A stretch of DNA of 14,407 nucleotides from Nitrospirota bacterium (GCA_016207865.1 JACQZD010000035.1:1-14407), one strand, 5' to 3'; shown: positions 6,450 through 13,062, numbered from the stretch's first letter. A program made the numbers and translations. The notes: generated by a model from the sequence alone, not told the origin.

Positions 6450-6607
6450 CTAAAGGCATATATGTCCGAAAAACTTTAAGGGCAGCACCGTATAAGTCAT
6501 GCTGCCTTTAACAAACAGTTTGCAGCAAAGACCTAAAACTTTTTGCAGCATGACAGATAATAATCATTGTTGCTTTCTTAAAGTTTCAAGGGCCTGTATG
6601 CCTTTGA
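6450..6607. repeat. Long-inverted-repeat element, copy B
   Basis: Outer arms begin CTAAAGGCATATATGTCCG and end GGCCTGTATGCCTTTG; both contain AAACTTTAAG-like words in inverted orientation. The inner pair GTCATGCTGC/GCAGCATGAC is perfect, as in copy A, and the words after it (ACAGATAATAATCAT) are the same. The left end touches the hom ribosome site, so hom's upstream leader is made of this element. Confidence 0.75.
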
Positions 6608-6612
6608 AAAAC

Positions 6613-6635
6613 GATTCCGGACAAGCCGGAATGAC
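6613..6635. repeat. Short palindrome TTCCGGACAAGCCGGAA, second copy
   Basis: The same 23-bp word as at 4027-4049, about six bases after the right arm of copy B of the long-inverted-repeat element. Confidence 0.75.
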
Positions 6636-6690
6636 AGATTAAGAAAAGCACAACCTGCCTCCTCATTTTCAGAGGATAACTTCCTATAAT

Positions 6691-6725
6691 ATTATATTAT
6701 GCTTTAACCCGTGAGATTTATTCAA
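6691..6725 (-). promoter_or_regulatory. Possible hom-operon promoter
   Basis: On the minus strand TTGAAT (6725-6720) is followed 18 bases later by CATAAT (6701-6696), and a TATAAT overlaps at 6696-6691. It faces away from the coaE promoter and would give a leader of about 250 bases that traverses the long-inverted-repeat element. Weak matches in AT-rich DNA. Confidence 0.3.
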
Positions 6726-6739
6726 GTATTTGTTATAAT
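6711..6739 (+). promoter_or_regulatory. coaE promoter, candidate leaderless
   Basis: An extended -10, TGTTATAAT (TATAAT at 6734-6739), with GTGAGA 17 bases upstream as a four-of-six match to TTGACA. The ATG of coaE begins at 6746, seven bases after the hexamer, which is about where transcription should start. No Shine-Dalgarno sequence fits between them. Confidence 0.5.
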
Positions 6740-6745
6740 TTCCCC

Positions 6746-7348
6746 ATGCCGTTTATAGGGCTTACCGGTAATTTCGGAATGGGGAAAACCACTGTTCTGA
6801 AAATGTTTAAAAACCTGGGCGCATATACAATTAATGCCGACAGCCTTGTTTCCGGCCTTTTAAGAAAACCTGCAATAATAAATAAATTAGCAAAAATCCT
6901 CGGCAGAGAAATTCTGACAAAGAGGGCCGGCAAAACATCATTAGATAAAAAACGTATTGCAGGCATAATTTTCAATAACCCCCAAAAAAGAATTCTGATT
7001 GAAAAAACAATTCACCCTGAAGTCATAAAGACCGCAAAGGGCATAAAGAATGAAATAACTGCCGTTAAGCCTTCAGCAATAATCATTTTTGAAATCCCGC
7101 TGCTTTTTGAATCACACTGTGAAAATATCTTTGACGGAATTATTGTTGTTTATTGCAGAAAAAGAACAGCGGTCCGGCGCCTGCTTAAAAAAGGCTTTTC
7201 AAAAGATGAGATTACAAAGAGATTCCGTGCGCAAATTCCCGTTTCCGAAAAAAAAACATCGGCTGATTTCCTGATAAATAATAATTCAACCCTTAATGAT
7301 TTAAGGCTGAGGGTTCAGGCGGTTTCTAAAAAGCTCAAAATAAAATAA
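6746..7348 (+). CDS. coaE: Dephospho-CoA kinase
   Basis: Last step of coenzyme A synthesis: ATP-dependent phosphorylation of the 3'-hydroxyl of dephospho-CoA's ribose. 200 residues, the usual size. The P-loop is GNFGMGKTT (8-16), a slight variant of GGIGSGKS. The NADSL segment stands for the family's DAD motif, and IIFEIPLLFE matches the (D/E)xPLLFE motif before the lid; KRFRAQIPVSEKKTSADFLINN matches the R-x-x-x-Q...A-D-x-x-I-x-N region. It is the only plus-strand gene and stands alone between two minus-strand groups. It has its own promoter and appears leaderless. Lysine-rich and AT-rich relative to neighbours, but nothing is missing. Confidence 0.93.
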   Translation: MPFIGLTGNFGMGKTTVLKMFKNLGAYTINADSLVSGLLRKPAIINKLAKILGREILTKRAGKTSLDKKRIAGIIFNNPQKRILIEKTIHPEVIKTAKGIKNEITAVKPSAIIIFEIPLLFESHCENIFDGIIVVYCRKRTAVRRLLKKGFSKDEITKRFRAQIPVSEKKTSADFLINNNSTLNDLRLRVQAVSKKLKIK

Positions 7349-7372
7349 TCGCCCGCCTGCGGCTTATTTTTT
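7344..7372 (+). terminator. Possible intrinsic terminator after coaE
   Basis: AATAA and GCC can pair with GGC and TTATT around a CGCCTGC loop, with a two-base bulge, and T-rich sequence (TTATTTTTT) follows. It overlaps the coaE stop and the stop of the convergent gene. The stem is short, so this is tentative. Confidence 0.3.
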
Positions 7373-8308
7373 CTGCTCCTGAAGCTTTTTCTTTTCCATT
7401 TCTTCTTTTACCGATTTCATTCTTTCCGTCTCGGCATTAATAAACCTGAATAAATTAGGCAGTCTGTCAGGCGAAGTGAAATCCAGCACTCTCGGTATGG
7501 CCTTAAAGCGTTCCTCTTCAGAAACTGTCTTTGACAGACCGATAACCATGAACCCGCCGGCTTTCAGCGCATTCTCTATTTCATGCTTATATCCCGGGAT
7601 AACAACAGGGACCGCCTCTGCCTTCTTAGGACAGCCAATGGGAATATCAAGTTTCCTCAGCTGCTCTTTTGCATGGTCCATTTTATAAAAAAACGATTCA
7701 AACCTATAATCTGTTTTCTCAATTAATCTTTCAAATACAGGCGCACACATTGTACCGGAGTAAACTAATCCCTCAGGAAAGTTCATTGTGCCTTTTTGTG
7801 TACCGCCTATGGTCTCTCCCCTTACAATTTTTCTATAAAATTCCTGATATTCAACTACAGCGGGTTTTGTCGCGAAGATTGTAAAGGCCGGCTTTATCGG
7901 GAAATAGTTATAACCCGGTTTATAAATAATAATTTCAGGGTCTCTGATTATAGGGCCGATAATAAAAAACTCCGGCGTCTCAATCCCCTGCAATTGCGGT
8001 TTCGGCCAGTTTTTTTTATTTTCACCTGTTTCAGTAAAAGAAGGTATTTAAAAAAAACCATCCTTGCCTGTCAGAACCTCTTTAGCCTCATGCAAACTGC
8101 TTATTACTGTAAATCTGGTGTCATAATCCCTGTACCATACAAACGATATCACAGCCCCCTCAACCGGCTGTTTGGTCTCTGCATCCAAGACCTTCCCGAG
8201 CCAGGGACCGGCCTGATAAAGCGGTTTTTGTTCTTCTGCAAAAGCAATACTATACATAAAAGCCGTTAACATAATCAAAAAAAGACAAGTAAAAGTTCTC
8301 AGCTTCAT
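7364..8308 (-). pseudogene. Secreted carboxypeptidase-regulatory-like protein with an in-frame ochre codon
   Basis: A 314-codon frame read as one gene. Residues 1-24 are a signal peptide (KLR, hydrophobic core, AFA before EE). Next is a segment typical of carboxypeptidase regulatory-like (beta-sandwich) domains, WLGKVLDAETKQPVEGAVIS, then SPEIIIYKPGYN-like YKPGY further on, and a lysine/glutamate-rich C-terminal helix ending in KEEMEKKKLQEQKK. Codon 87 (8050-8048) is TAA in the same frame: KDGFF, stop, IPSFTETGENKKNW. It lies at a T8/A3 junction where AAA to TAA is one change, and relatives tend to have a residue there within GFF-x-IPSF. Without it the protein is continuous. A periplasmic protein of unknown function; I do not recognise a named gene. 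Nonsense mutation or sequence error. Confidence 0.7.
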
Positions 8309-8333
8309 CCTTTGCTCTCCTTGCTATATTATC

Positions 8334-9083
8334 TCATATCAACAGGGGGTCTTTCACCCCTGCCTCAAAAAAACCCTTCGCCCGTAAAACACAACTGTCG
8401 CACCTGCCGCAGGGTACAAGAAAAGTTATGAGTTTAGAGTTATCCCGACGCTTCGGGATAACTTTTAACTTTGAACTTTTAACTTCCGTAACGGACTGCG
8501 GGTCATAACAGCTCCATGTTATAGCATAATCAATGCCAAGTTCAATCCCTTTTTTTATTATTTCAGTTTTTGTAAGATTTATCAATGGGGCCTGTATCCT
8601 GTATCTCAGTTTTCCTTCAACCGACGCCTTTGTGGCGAGATTTGCCATAGTCTCAAAGCTCTTGATGAATTCAGGCCTGCAATCGGGGTATCCGCTGTAA
8701 TCAACGGCATTAGCCCCTATGAAAATGTCCTCCGCGCCGATTGTCTCCGCCCAGGCAAGCGCAAAAGAAAGAAAAATCGTATTGCGCGCAGGAACGTAAG
8801 TGACGGGAATTAAGGTTGAAGGTTGAAGGTTGAAGGTTGAAGTTGGAACTTCAATATCCGCTGTAAGCGCAGAGCCTCCTATCTCCCTGAGGTCTGTTTT
8901 AATGATAAGATGTTTACGGGCTTTAAGGCTTTGGGCGCACAATCCTGCGGAATCAATTTCTATTTTATGCCTCTGGCCGTAATCAAACGTCAGCGCATAG
9001 AGTTCAAATCCGTCTGCACCGGCTATTGCACCCGTAGTTGCTGAATCAACACCGCCGCTTAAAAGAACAATTGCGCGTTTCAT
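8334..9083 (-). CDS. queC: 7-cyano-7-deazaguanine (preQ0) synthase with repeat-derived insertions
   Basis: Makes preQ0 from 7-carboxy-7-deazaguanine, ammonia and ATP, on the way to queuosine. 249 residues: SGGVDS pyrophosphatase loop (9-14), LTFDYGQRHKIE, YVPARNTIFLS (96-106), NAVDYSGYPDCRPEF, and the zinc cysteines 192 (SCY), 225, 228 and 231 (CGRCDSC). In most QueC proteins the first and second zinc cysteines are separated by about eight residues; here 32 intervene (KSSKLKVIPKRRDNSKLIT lies in this loop), encoded by an inverted array at 8425-8485. A second array at 8812-8854 encodes residues around STFNLQPST in the variable loop before the YVPARN motif, without obviously lengthening it. Frame is kept throughout, so the enzyme may be functional. 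It is 27 bases after plsY. Confidence 0.93.
   Translation of the reverse strand: MKRAIVLLSGGVDSATTGAIAGADGFELYALTFDYGQRHKIEIDSAGLCAQSLKARKHLIIKTDLREIGGSALTADIEVPTSTFNLQPSTLIPVTYVPARNTIFLSFALAWAETIGAEDIFIGANAVDYSGYPDCRPEFIKSFETMANLATKASVEGKLRYRIQAPLINLTKTEIIKKGIELGIDYAITWSCYDPQSVTEVKSSKLKVIPKRRDNSKLITFLVPCGRCDSCVLRAKGFFEAGVKDPLLI
8425..8485. repeat. Inverted array of 7-8-bp units inside queC (zinc loop)
   Basis: On the coding strand AAGTTAA, AAGTTCA, AAGTTAA, AAGTTA lead into a 9-bp perfect stem, TTATCCCGA and TCGGGATAA with a 4-base loop (8440-8461), followed by AACTCTAAACTCATAAC in the opposite sense. Same design as the arrays at 1998-2108 and 2408-2484. Confidence 0.8.
8812..8854. repeat. 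Heptamer tandem repeat ending in a palindrome, inside queC
   Basis: Four perfect copies of GGTTGAA (8814-8841) run into the perfect palindrome TTGAAGTTGGAACTTCAA (8837-8854). Because the unit is 7 bp, gain or loss of one unit would shift the queC frame. Confidence 0.9.
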
Positions 9084-9110
9084 ATTTGTGTTTCTCCATA
9101 TAAATATTAC

Positions 9111-9698
9111 TTAACCGCCTATTTTTGATTCTGTGCCGTTAAGCAGTCTCCTGACGTTAGGCGCATGCCTCCATATTATTAAAAAAGCAATCAACAATAG
9201 AAAGATTATTTCGCCTTTAGATGCCTCCATCAAAACGGCGATTACAGGCAAAGCCGTATAAGCTGTCAGGGCGGCAAGAGAAGAATATCTTGTAAAAACT
9301 GCAATGGCCAGCCAGACAATAAGGATAATAACGGCACTAACCGGGCTGTAAGCCGCTAAAACGCCAAACCCCGTAGCAACCCCTTTACCGCCCCTGAAAG
9401 ACAAAAAAACAGGAAAAACATGACCGAGAATTGCCGATAACCCGGCGGCGCCCTCCCACATATCTCCCCCGCCGGCAAAAAATCTGCAAAGTAAAACCGC
9501 GGCAGTTCCCTTTAAAAAATCCCCGAGCAGAGTAATAAGGGCCGGCAGTTTTCCGGTAGTCCTCAAAACATTAGTAGCGCCGATATTCCCGCTTCCAACG
9601 CTTCTTAAGTCAACGCCCTTTATCTTCGCGGTGAGAACGCCGAACGGGATAGAGCCGATTATGTAAGCAGCAGCGATAGAAATAATTTCAGAAGACAT
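9111..9698 (-). CDS. plsY: Acyl-phosphate:glycerol-3-phosphate acyltransferase
   Basis: First acylation of phospholipid synthesis, transferring an acyl group from acyl-phosphate to glycerol-3-phosphate at the inner membrane. 195 residues from the ATG at 9698, which has AGAGG five bases upstream and lies seven bases after the pgsA stop; the frame is open further upstream, but that part only shadows pgsA. Several hydrophobic segments alternate with the conserved loops SVGSGNIGATNVLR (33-46), the phosphate loop GHVFPVFLSFRGGKGVATG (92-110) and a C-terminal RHAPNVRRLLNGTE. All three PlsY motif regions are recognisable. It forms a lipid pair with pgsA and is followed by queC. Confidence 0.94.
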   Translation of the reverse strand: MSSEIISIAAAYIIGSIPFGVLTAKIKGVDLRSVGSGNIGATNVLRTTGKLPALITLLGDFLKGTAAVLLCRFFAGGGDMWEGAAGLSAILGHVFPVFLSFRGGKGVATGFGVLAAYSPVSAVIILIVWLAIAVFTRYSSLAALTAYTALPVIAVLMEASKGEIIFLLLIAFLIIWRHAPNVRRLLNGTESKIGG

Positions 9699-9705
9699 TA
9701 AACCT

Positions 9706-10227
9706 CTACTCCATTTTTTTGAACTGTATAAAATACCGGACGCCTGAGACAATGCCGATAGCCATGGCCGTCCACAGCAAAAACACGCCCGGGCTGTACA
9801 TATCAATGTCAAAATAAGAGCGGCTCAGCAAAAGCATAAGTATTGACGCAATCTGCATTGCTGTTTTTATTTTTCCTCCGGTCTCGGCGGGAATCACAAT
9901 ATCTTTTGATAAGGCCACAATTCTCAGCCCTGTAACAAGAAATTCCCTGACGATAATTACTATGGCTATCCAGGCCGGTATCAGTTCCATATCCACAAGC
10001 ATAATAAGAGCGGATATTATTAAAAGTTTATCCGCAATGGGATCAAGTATTACGCCGAGTTTTGTGACCTGCTTTGATTTTCTCGCTATATATCCGTCAA
10101 CTGCATCTGTTATGCAGGCTATTGCAAATATAACTGTTCCTAAGAATGGTCTGGTGGTTATTACAAAAACAAAGAAAGGAATCAGCAGTATCCTGCTGAA
10201 TGTTATTATGGTAGGAACATTAAACAA
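9706..10227 (-). CDS. pgsA: CDP-diacylglycerol-glycerol-3-phosphate 3-phosphatidyltransferase
   Basis: Makes phosphatidylglycerol phosphate from CDP-diacylglycerol and glycerol-3-phosphate in the inner membrane. 173 residues. The CDP-alcohol phosphotransferase signature is complete: Asp41, Asp44, Gly45, Ala48, Arg49, Gly58, Asp62, Asp66 (from DAVDGYIARK to LDPIADK). The opening NVPTIITFSRILLIPFF is typical of PgsA. The start is TTG at 10227, overlapping the end of kdsC by eight bases, with AGGGGAG close upstream; the nearby ATG at 10220 is in a frame that stops at once. Start codon choice is moderately certain, identity firm. Confidence 0.93.
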   Translation of the reverse strand: MFNVPTIITFSRILLIPFFVFVITTRPFLGTVIFAIACITDAVDGYIARKSKQVTKLGVILDPIADKLLIISALIMLVDMELIPAWIAIVIIVREFLVTGLRIVALSKDIVIPAETGGKIKTAMQIASILMLLLSRSYFDIDMYSPGVFLLWTAMAIGIVSGVRYFIQFKKME

Positions 10228-10750
10228 GAAACTCCCCTGACACTTTTTCCCATAGTCCCGACGCCTTTAAAATCATGTCGGTTAATTCCCTGACAGCTCC
10301 CCTGCCGCCGCTTTTTTTCATTACGATATCGGCATATTTTTTGGCTTCTTCATCAGCGTCGGCAGGCACGGCGGAAAGTCCTGCCCTCTTAAGCAGCTCA
10401 ACATCAACAATATCATCCCCCATAAAAGCCGCATTCTCATCCCTGCAGTTGTATTTTCCGAGCAGCTCCCCATAAATTGCCGATTTCTTAAAAACCCTCT
10501 GGAAGACATCGGTGATGCCAAGCTCTTTAGCCCTGATATCTACAACCTTTGAGCGCCTTCCGGTTATAATCGCAACCTTAATGCCGGTCCGCTGAATCAT
10601 CTTTATCCCGTGACCGTCTCTTACGTTAAACCGCTTAAACTCATTCCCTTTGTTGTCAAGAATAATGCTGCCGTCGGTCATAACACCGTCAACATCCAGG
10701 ATAAGGAGTTTAATTTTTTTTGCCTTTGCTGTGAGTTGTTTTTTAGTCAT
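10220..10750 (-). CDS. kdsC: 3-deoxy-D-manno-octulosonate 8-phosphate phosphatase
   Basis: A HAD-superfamily phosphatase that frees Kdo from Kdo-8-phosphate. 176 residues, the usual length. Catalytic aspartates Asp19 and Asp21 are in LLILDVDGVMTDG, Thr63 in IITGRRS, Lys89 in the VFKKS stretch, and Asp112/Asp113 in FMGDDIVD; the IKMIQRTGIKVA and KSGGRGAVRELTDMIL segments are also typical of KdsC. It follows the AAA ATPase gene after five bases without a convincing ribosome site and overlaps pgsA downstream. It works with kdsD and kdsA further right, from which the ATPase gene separates it. Confidence 0.93.
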   Translation of the reverse strand: MTKKQLTAKAKKIKLLILDVDGVMTDGSIILDNKGNEFKRFNVRDGHGIKMIQRTGIKVAIITGRRSKVVDIRAKELGITDVFQRVFKKSAIYGELLGKYNCRDENAAFMGDDIVDVELLKRAGLSAVPADADEEAKKYADIVMKKSGGRGAVRELTDMILKASGLWEKVSGEFLV

Positions 10751-10755
10751 TTACA

Positions 10756-11820
10756 TTACTTGGGGGTATCTTTCTTTATAGCATTTAATAGAATATATAA
10801 CCTTACCAATCTACTATTAAATATATACTCGCCTTGAACATCACCTGATCGCAGTACTTTCAATTTTTTCATACGCTGGAGAAAGTTATTGCATTTTTTC
10901 TTCTCCGAATCGGATAGTCCTTTTTCAAGAGCTGTTTTTTGGAAGGACAAATCAAAGGGTGATTTGCCCATTTTTTCCATAATTGAATGATAATCTTTAC
11001 TACGCAGAGCTTTTAGAACCTGTTGATCAACAAACTTTCTCCCGATATCTTCAGCAGCAAGTACAATTCCCTTCAAAGCATCGTCTTTATCAATTATCCC
11101 ATCCTGATCTATCCAGAAGACCGCATCTCCGACAATATGCATAATTTTTGGAAAGCCGGCAGAGTAATGACATAAAAGATGCATGGCTTCCTCATTTACT
11201 GATATGTTTTGCGATTGAAAAGCCTTATTAAAAAAATCCCTCATCTCGGACTCATTCATAGGGTTTATTTCAACAATATCAAAAATCCGTTCCACTGGTT
11301 GATGGTGTTGAATCATCTCGCGTCTTCGTTCTTCAACCCCGCATAACATAAGCATCAATGGTAACGGCTTTGCGCATAAAGCATTTTCGTCTGAAATATT
11401 GGGCCCATCGACTTTTAAAGCTTCCAGGTTTATTTGAACGCCAAAAAGTTCTTGTTTGCCAACATATTTTGATAAGACATTACGAACTTTATCTATAAGT
11501 GTGGGGTCATAAGCAGGAGTTTTTAATACGGCCTCTACTGTTTTTATGGCAAGGTCTTCTAAAGATACAGCGCCCCCTAAAAGAACATGGATACCCAAAA
11601 GATGGTTTTCTTTCTCAGCATAAAACCGCATAAAACCGGCTAAAGAACTTTTACCAATACCATATTCCCCGGTGAGAAATATCGCCTGTGGTTTTCCCAA
11701 TTCAACCTGCCTGACCGCCCTTACAATTTTATCAATTTCTTTTTGACGACCGACAAAAAAATCCACAGGTACCGGCTGTCCGGGGTAAAAAGGGCTAATA
11801 CCTTTCATGCTGACATTCAT
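10756..11820 (-). CDS. AAA-type (Orc1/Cdc6-like) ATPase, apparently lacking the Walker B segment
   Basis: 354 residues. FFVGRQKEIDKIVRAV (21-36) is the 'VGR' box of AAA_16/Orc-like ATPases, and GEYGIGKSS (51-59) is the Walker A loop. KPLPLMLMLCGVEERRREMI (151-170) looks like the sensor-1 strand, VERIFDIVEINPMNESEMRDFF follows, and a winged-helix-like C-terminus spans about 285-350. Between the second strand (LLGIHVLLGG, 74-83) and the sensor strand there is no hydrophobic strand ending in Asp-Asp/Glu, so Walker B appears deleted in frame near residue 143. As I recall, related ATPases are some 60-80 residues longer here. It has its own ribosome site (GGAGGAAAA) and promoter-like sequence. It is AT-richer than its neighbours and breaks up the Kdo genes, which suggests later arrival. 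Its function is unknown. Confidence 0.8.
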   Translation of the reverse strand: MNVSMKGISPFYPGQPVPVDFFVGRQKEIDKIVRAVRQVELGKPQAIFLTGEYGIGKSSLAGFMRFYAEKENHLLGIHVLLGGAVSLEDLAIKTVEAVLKTPAYDPTLIDKVRNVLSKYVGKQELFGVQINLEALKVDGPNISDENALCAKPLPLMLMLCGVEERRREMIQHHQPVERIFDIVEINPMNESEMRDFFNKAFQSQNISVNEEAMHLLCHYSAGFPKIMHIVGDAVFWIDQDGIIDKDDALKGIVLAAEDIGRKFVDQQVLKALRSKDYHSIMEKMGKSPFDLSFQKTALEKGLSDSEKKKCNNFLQRMKKLKVLRSGDVQGEYIFNSRLVRLYILLNAIKKDTPK

Positions 11821-11873
11821 TTTTCCTCCAACCTTTTAATTCTTTCGGTTATTATCCTTCAATAGCTTCTATA

Positions 11874-11882
11874 ATTATACCA
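11874..11882 (-). promoter_or_regulatory. Extended -10 promoter element for the AAA ATPase gene
   Basis: The minus strand reads TGGTATAAT (TATAAT at 11879-11874), 53 bases upstream of the ATG. The -35 position (TCATAT) is weak; a TTGACA is present but 23 bases away. This suggests the ATPase gene can be transcribed apart from kdsD. Confidence 0.4.
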
Positions 11883-11968
11883 GTTTATTTATTGTGATAT
11901 GATGTCAATTGATGTCCACTTTTTTCAGCTTACCTCACCTTCATGTCCCTCTAAAATCTTGAGACTAT

Positions 11969-11986
11969 CGCAGGCTGAAGCCTGCG
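11969..11986. repeat. Palindrome CGCAGGCTGAAGCCTGCG between kdsD and the ATPase gene
   Basis: A near-perfect 18-bp palindrome (stem CGCAGGCT/AGCCTGCG around GA). It lies about 23 bases after the kdsD stop. No T-run follows on the minus strand, so it is more like a dispersed REP-type word than a terminator. It occurs once in this window. Confidence 0.5.
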
Positions 11987-12008
11987 GCTACATTTAGGAT
12001 ATCTTTTT

Positions 12009-12971
12009 TCATACTATCCCCTGTTTCAGTATATCATGCAGGTGTATCACGCCCTTGGCCTGTCCATTTTCATCCGGCACCACAAGCGATGTAATGGAAA
12101 GATTTTCCATAATGGATAAAGCCTTTGCCGCAAGCTCATTCTCACCGATGCTCTTTGGATTTTTTGTCATTACCTCGCCTGCCTTCATGTCAAAAAACGC
12201 CTTGCCCCATTTTTCTATTCCCCTTCTCAGGTCGCCGTCAGTGACAATGCCGAGAATCCTGTTGTTATTATCAGCAACGATTGTAACGCCGAGCCTTCCC
12301 GAGGATATTGCCAGAACCGCATTTGCCATCGGCGCATCCGGGGATACTACAGGCAGGCCTTCGCCGGAATGCATAAGGTCGCCTACTTTAATCAGGAGCT
12401 TCTTCCCGAGACTCCCTTCGGGATGGAAAAATGCAAAATCCTCTTCCCTGAAACCCCTCTTGTTTAAAAGAGCCACTGCCAGCGCATCACCCATTGCCAG
12501 AGCCGCCGTAGTAGAAGCAGTAGGCACAAGCCCCATAGAACAAGCCTCTTCCTTGACAGAAACGTCAAAGACAACATCCGAGGCCTTTGAAAGCGTAGAA
12601 TCCGCGCCGCCGGTTAATGAAATAATCTTGATATCAAGTCTTTTTAATATCGGCAGTATTTTTATAATTTCATCTGTTTCGCCGCTGTTTGAAATCGCCA
12701 GAACAACATCACCCTTTGTGACCATGCCTATATCGCCGTGAACACCTTCCGCGGGATGAAGGAATAACGCAGGGGTCCCTGTAGAGGCAAACGTGGCGGC
12801 TATTTTCTTGCCGATAAGCCCGGATTTCCCCATGCCCGTGACAACTACCCGGCCCCTGCACGAATAAATTATGTCAATGGCCGCTAAGAGATTGTCACCC
12901 ACTCTCCCAATAAGCGACTTTATCGCCTCAGCCTCCACCATTAAAACTTTTTTAGCCTGTTCAATTAACAT
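12009..12971 (-). CDS. kdsD: D-arabinose 5-phosphate isomerase (KdsD/KpsF family)
   Basis: Converts ribulose 5-phosphate to arabinose 5-phosphate, the first dedicated step to Kdo. 320 residues. The N-terminal SIS sugar-isomerase domain shows VTGMGKSGLIGKK (44-56), HPAEGVHGDIGMV and SNSGETDEI (94-102), then VPTASTTAALAMGDALAVAL; FFHPEGSLGKKL links it to two CBS domains, about 205-262 (including VADNNNRILGIVTDGDLRRG) and 268-320 (SLVVPDENGQAKGVIHLHD). The ATG has AGAGGT about eight bases upstream. It stands between kdsA upstream and the ATPase/kdsC downstream, with a 310-bp repeat-filled gap before kdsA. Kdo-specific rather than capsule-specific use is inferred from kdsA and kdsC nearby. Confidence 0.93.
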   Translation of the reverse strand: MLIEQAKKVLMVEAEAIKSLIGRVGDNLLAAIDIIYSCRGRVVVTGMGKSGLIGKKIAATFASTGTPALFLHPAEGVHGDIGMVTKGDVVLAISNSGETDEIIKILPILKRLDIKIISLTGGADSTLSKASDVVFDVSVKEEACSMGLVPTASTTAALAMGDALAVALLNKRGFREEDFAFFHPEGSLGKKLLIKVGDLMHSGEGLPVVSPDAPMANAVLAISSGRLGVTIVADNNNRILGIVTDGDLRRGIEKWGKAFFDMKAGEVMTKNPKSIGENELAAKALSIMENLSITSLVVPDENGQAKGVIHLHDILKQGIV

Positions 12972-13013
12972 AAAATTTACCTCTTTGCTTTTGTTTTATA
13001 ACACACCCTTTCC

Positions 13014-13029
13014 CCTCTTTTAAGAGAGG
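13014..13029. repeat. Palindrome CCTCTTTTAAGAGAGG
   Basis: Stem CCTCT/AGAGG with a short A/T-rich loop, 43 bases upstream of the kdsD start. It may be part of the repeat stack, or a hairpin in the kdsD leader. Confidence 0.5.
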
Positions 13030-13039
13030 AATTTAAAAC

Positions 13040-13062
13040 GATTCCGGACAAGCCGGAATGAC
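13040..13062. repeat. Short palindrome TTCCGGACAAGCCGGAA, third copy
   Basis: The same 23-bp word as at 4027-4049 and 6613-6635, but here it precedes the left arm of the long-inverted-repeat element. The linker that follows (TGCTAATGACACACACCC) resembles the one before copy A (AGCTAATGAAATACCCC). Confidence 0.75.

Noticed and set aside
6460..6745. Threonine or methionine attenuator or leader peptide before hom
   Set aside because: No short frame rich in Thr, Ile or Met codons and no terminator/antiterminator pair; the leader is made of the repeat element.
4593..8050. Reassigned stop codons (TAG and TAA both read through)
   Set aside because: TAG and TAA end several intact genes here at the expected lengths (thrC2, NIL, pgsA, hom, kdsA), so general recoding does not fit.
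8812..8854. Tandem repeats considered as a CRISPR array
   Set aside because: Units are only 7 bp, with no spacers, inside queC; no cas gene is present.
9084..9110. PreQ1 or other riboswitch ahead of queC
   Set aside because: Only 27 bases separate plsY and queC, with no room for an aptamer.
9699..9812. Extended N-terminus for plsY from an upstream start
   Set aside because: The extra residues overlap pgsA and are not hydrophobic family sequence; the ATG at 9698 has a ribosome site and gives the standard length.
11969..11986. Intrinsic terminator after kdsD
   Set aside because: The palindrome is strong, but no T-run follows on the minus strand.
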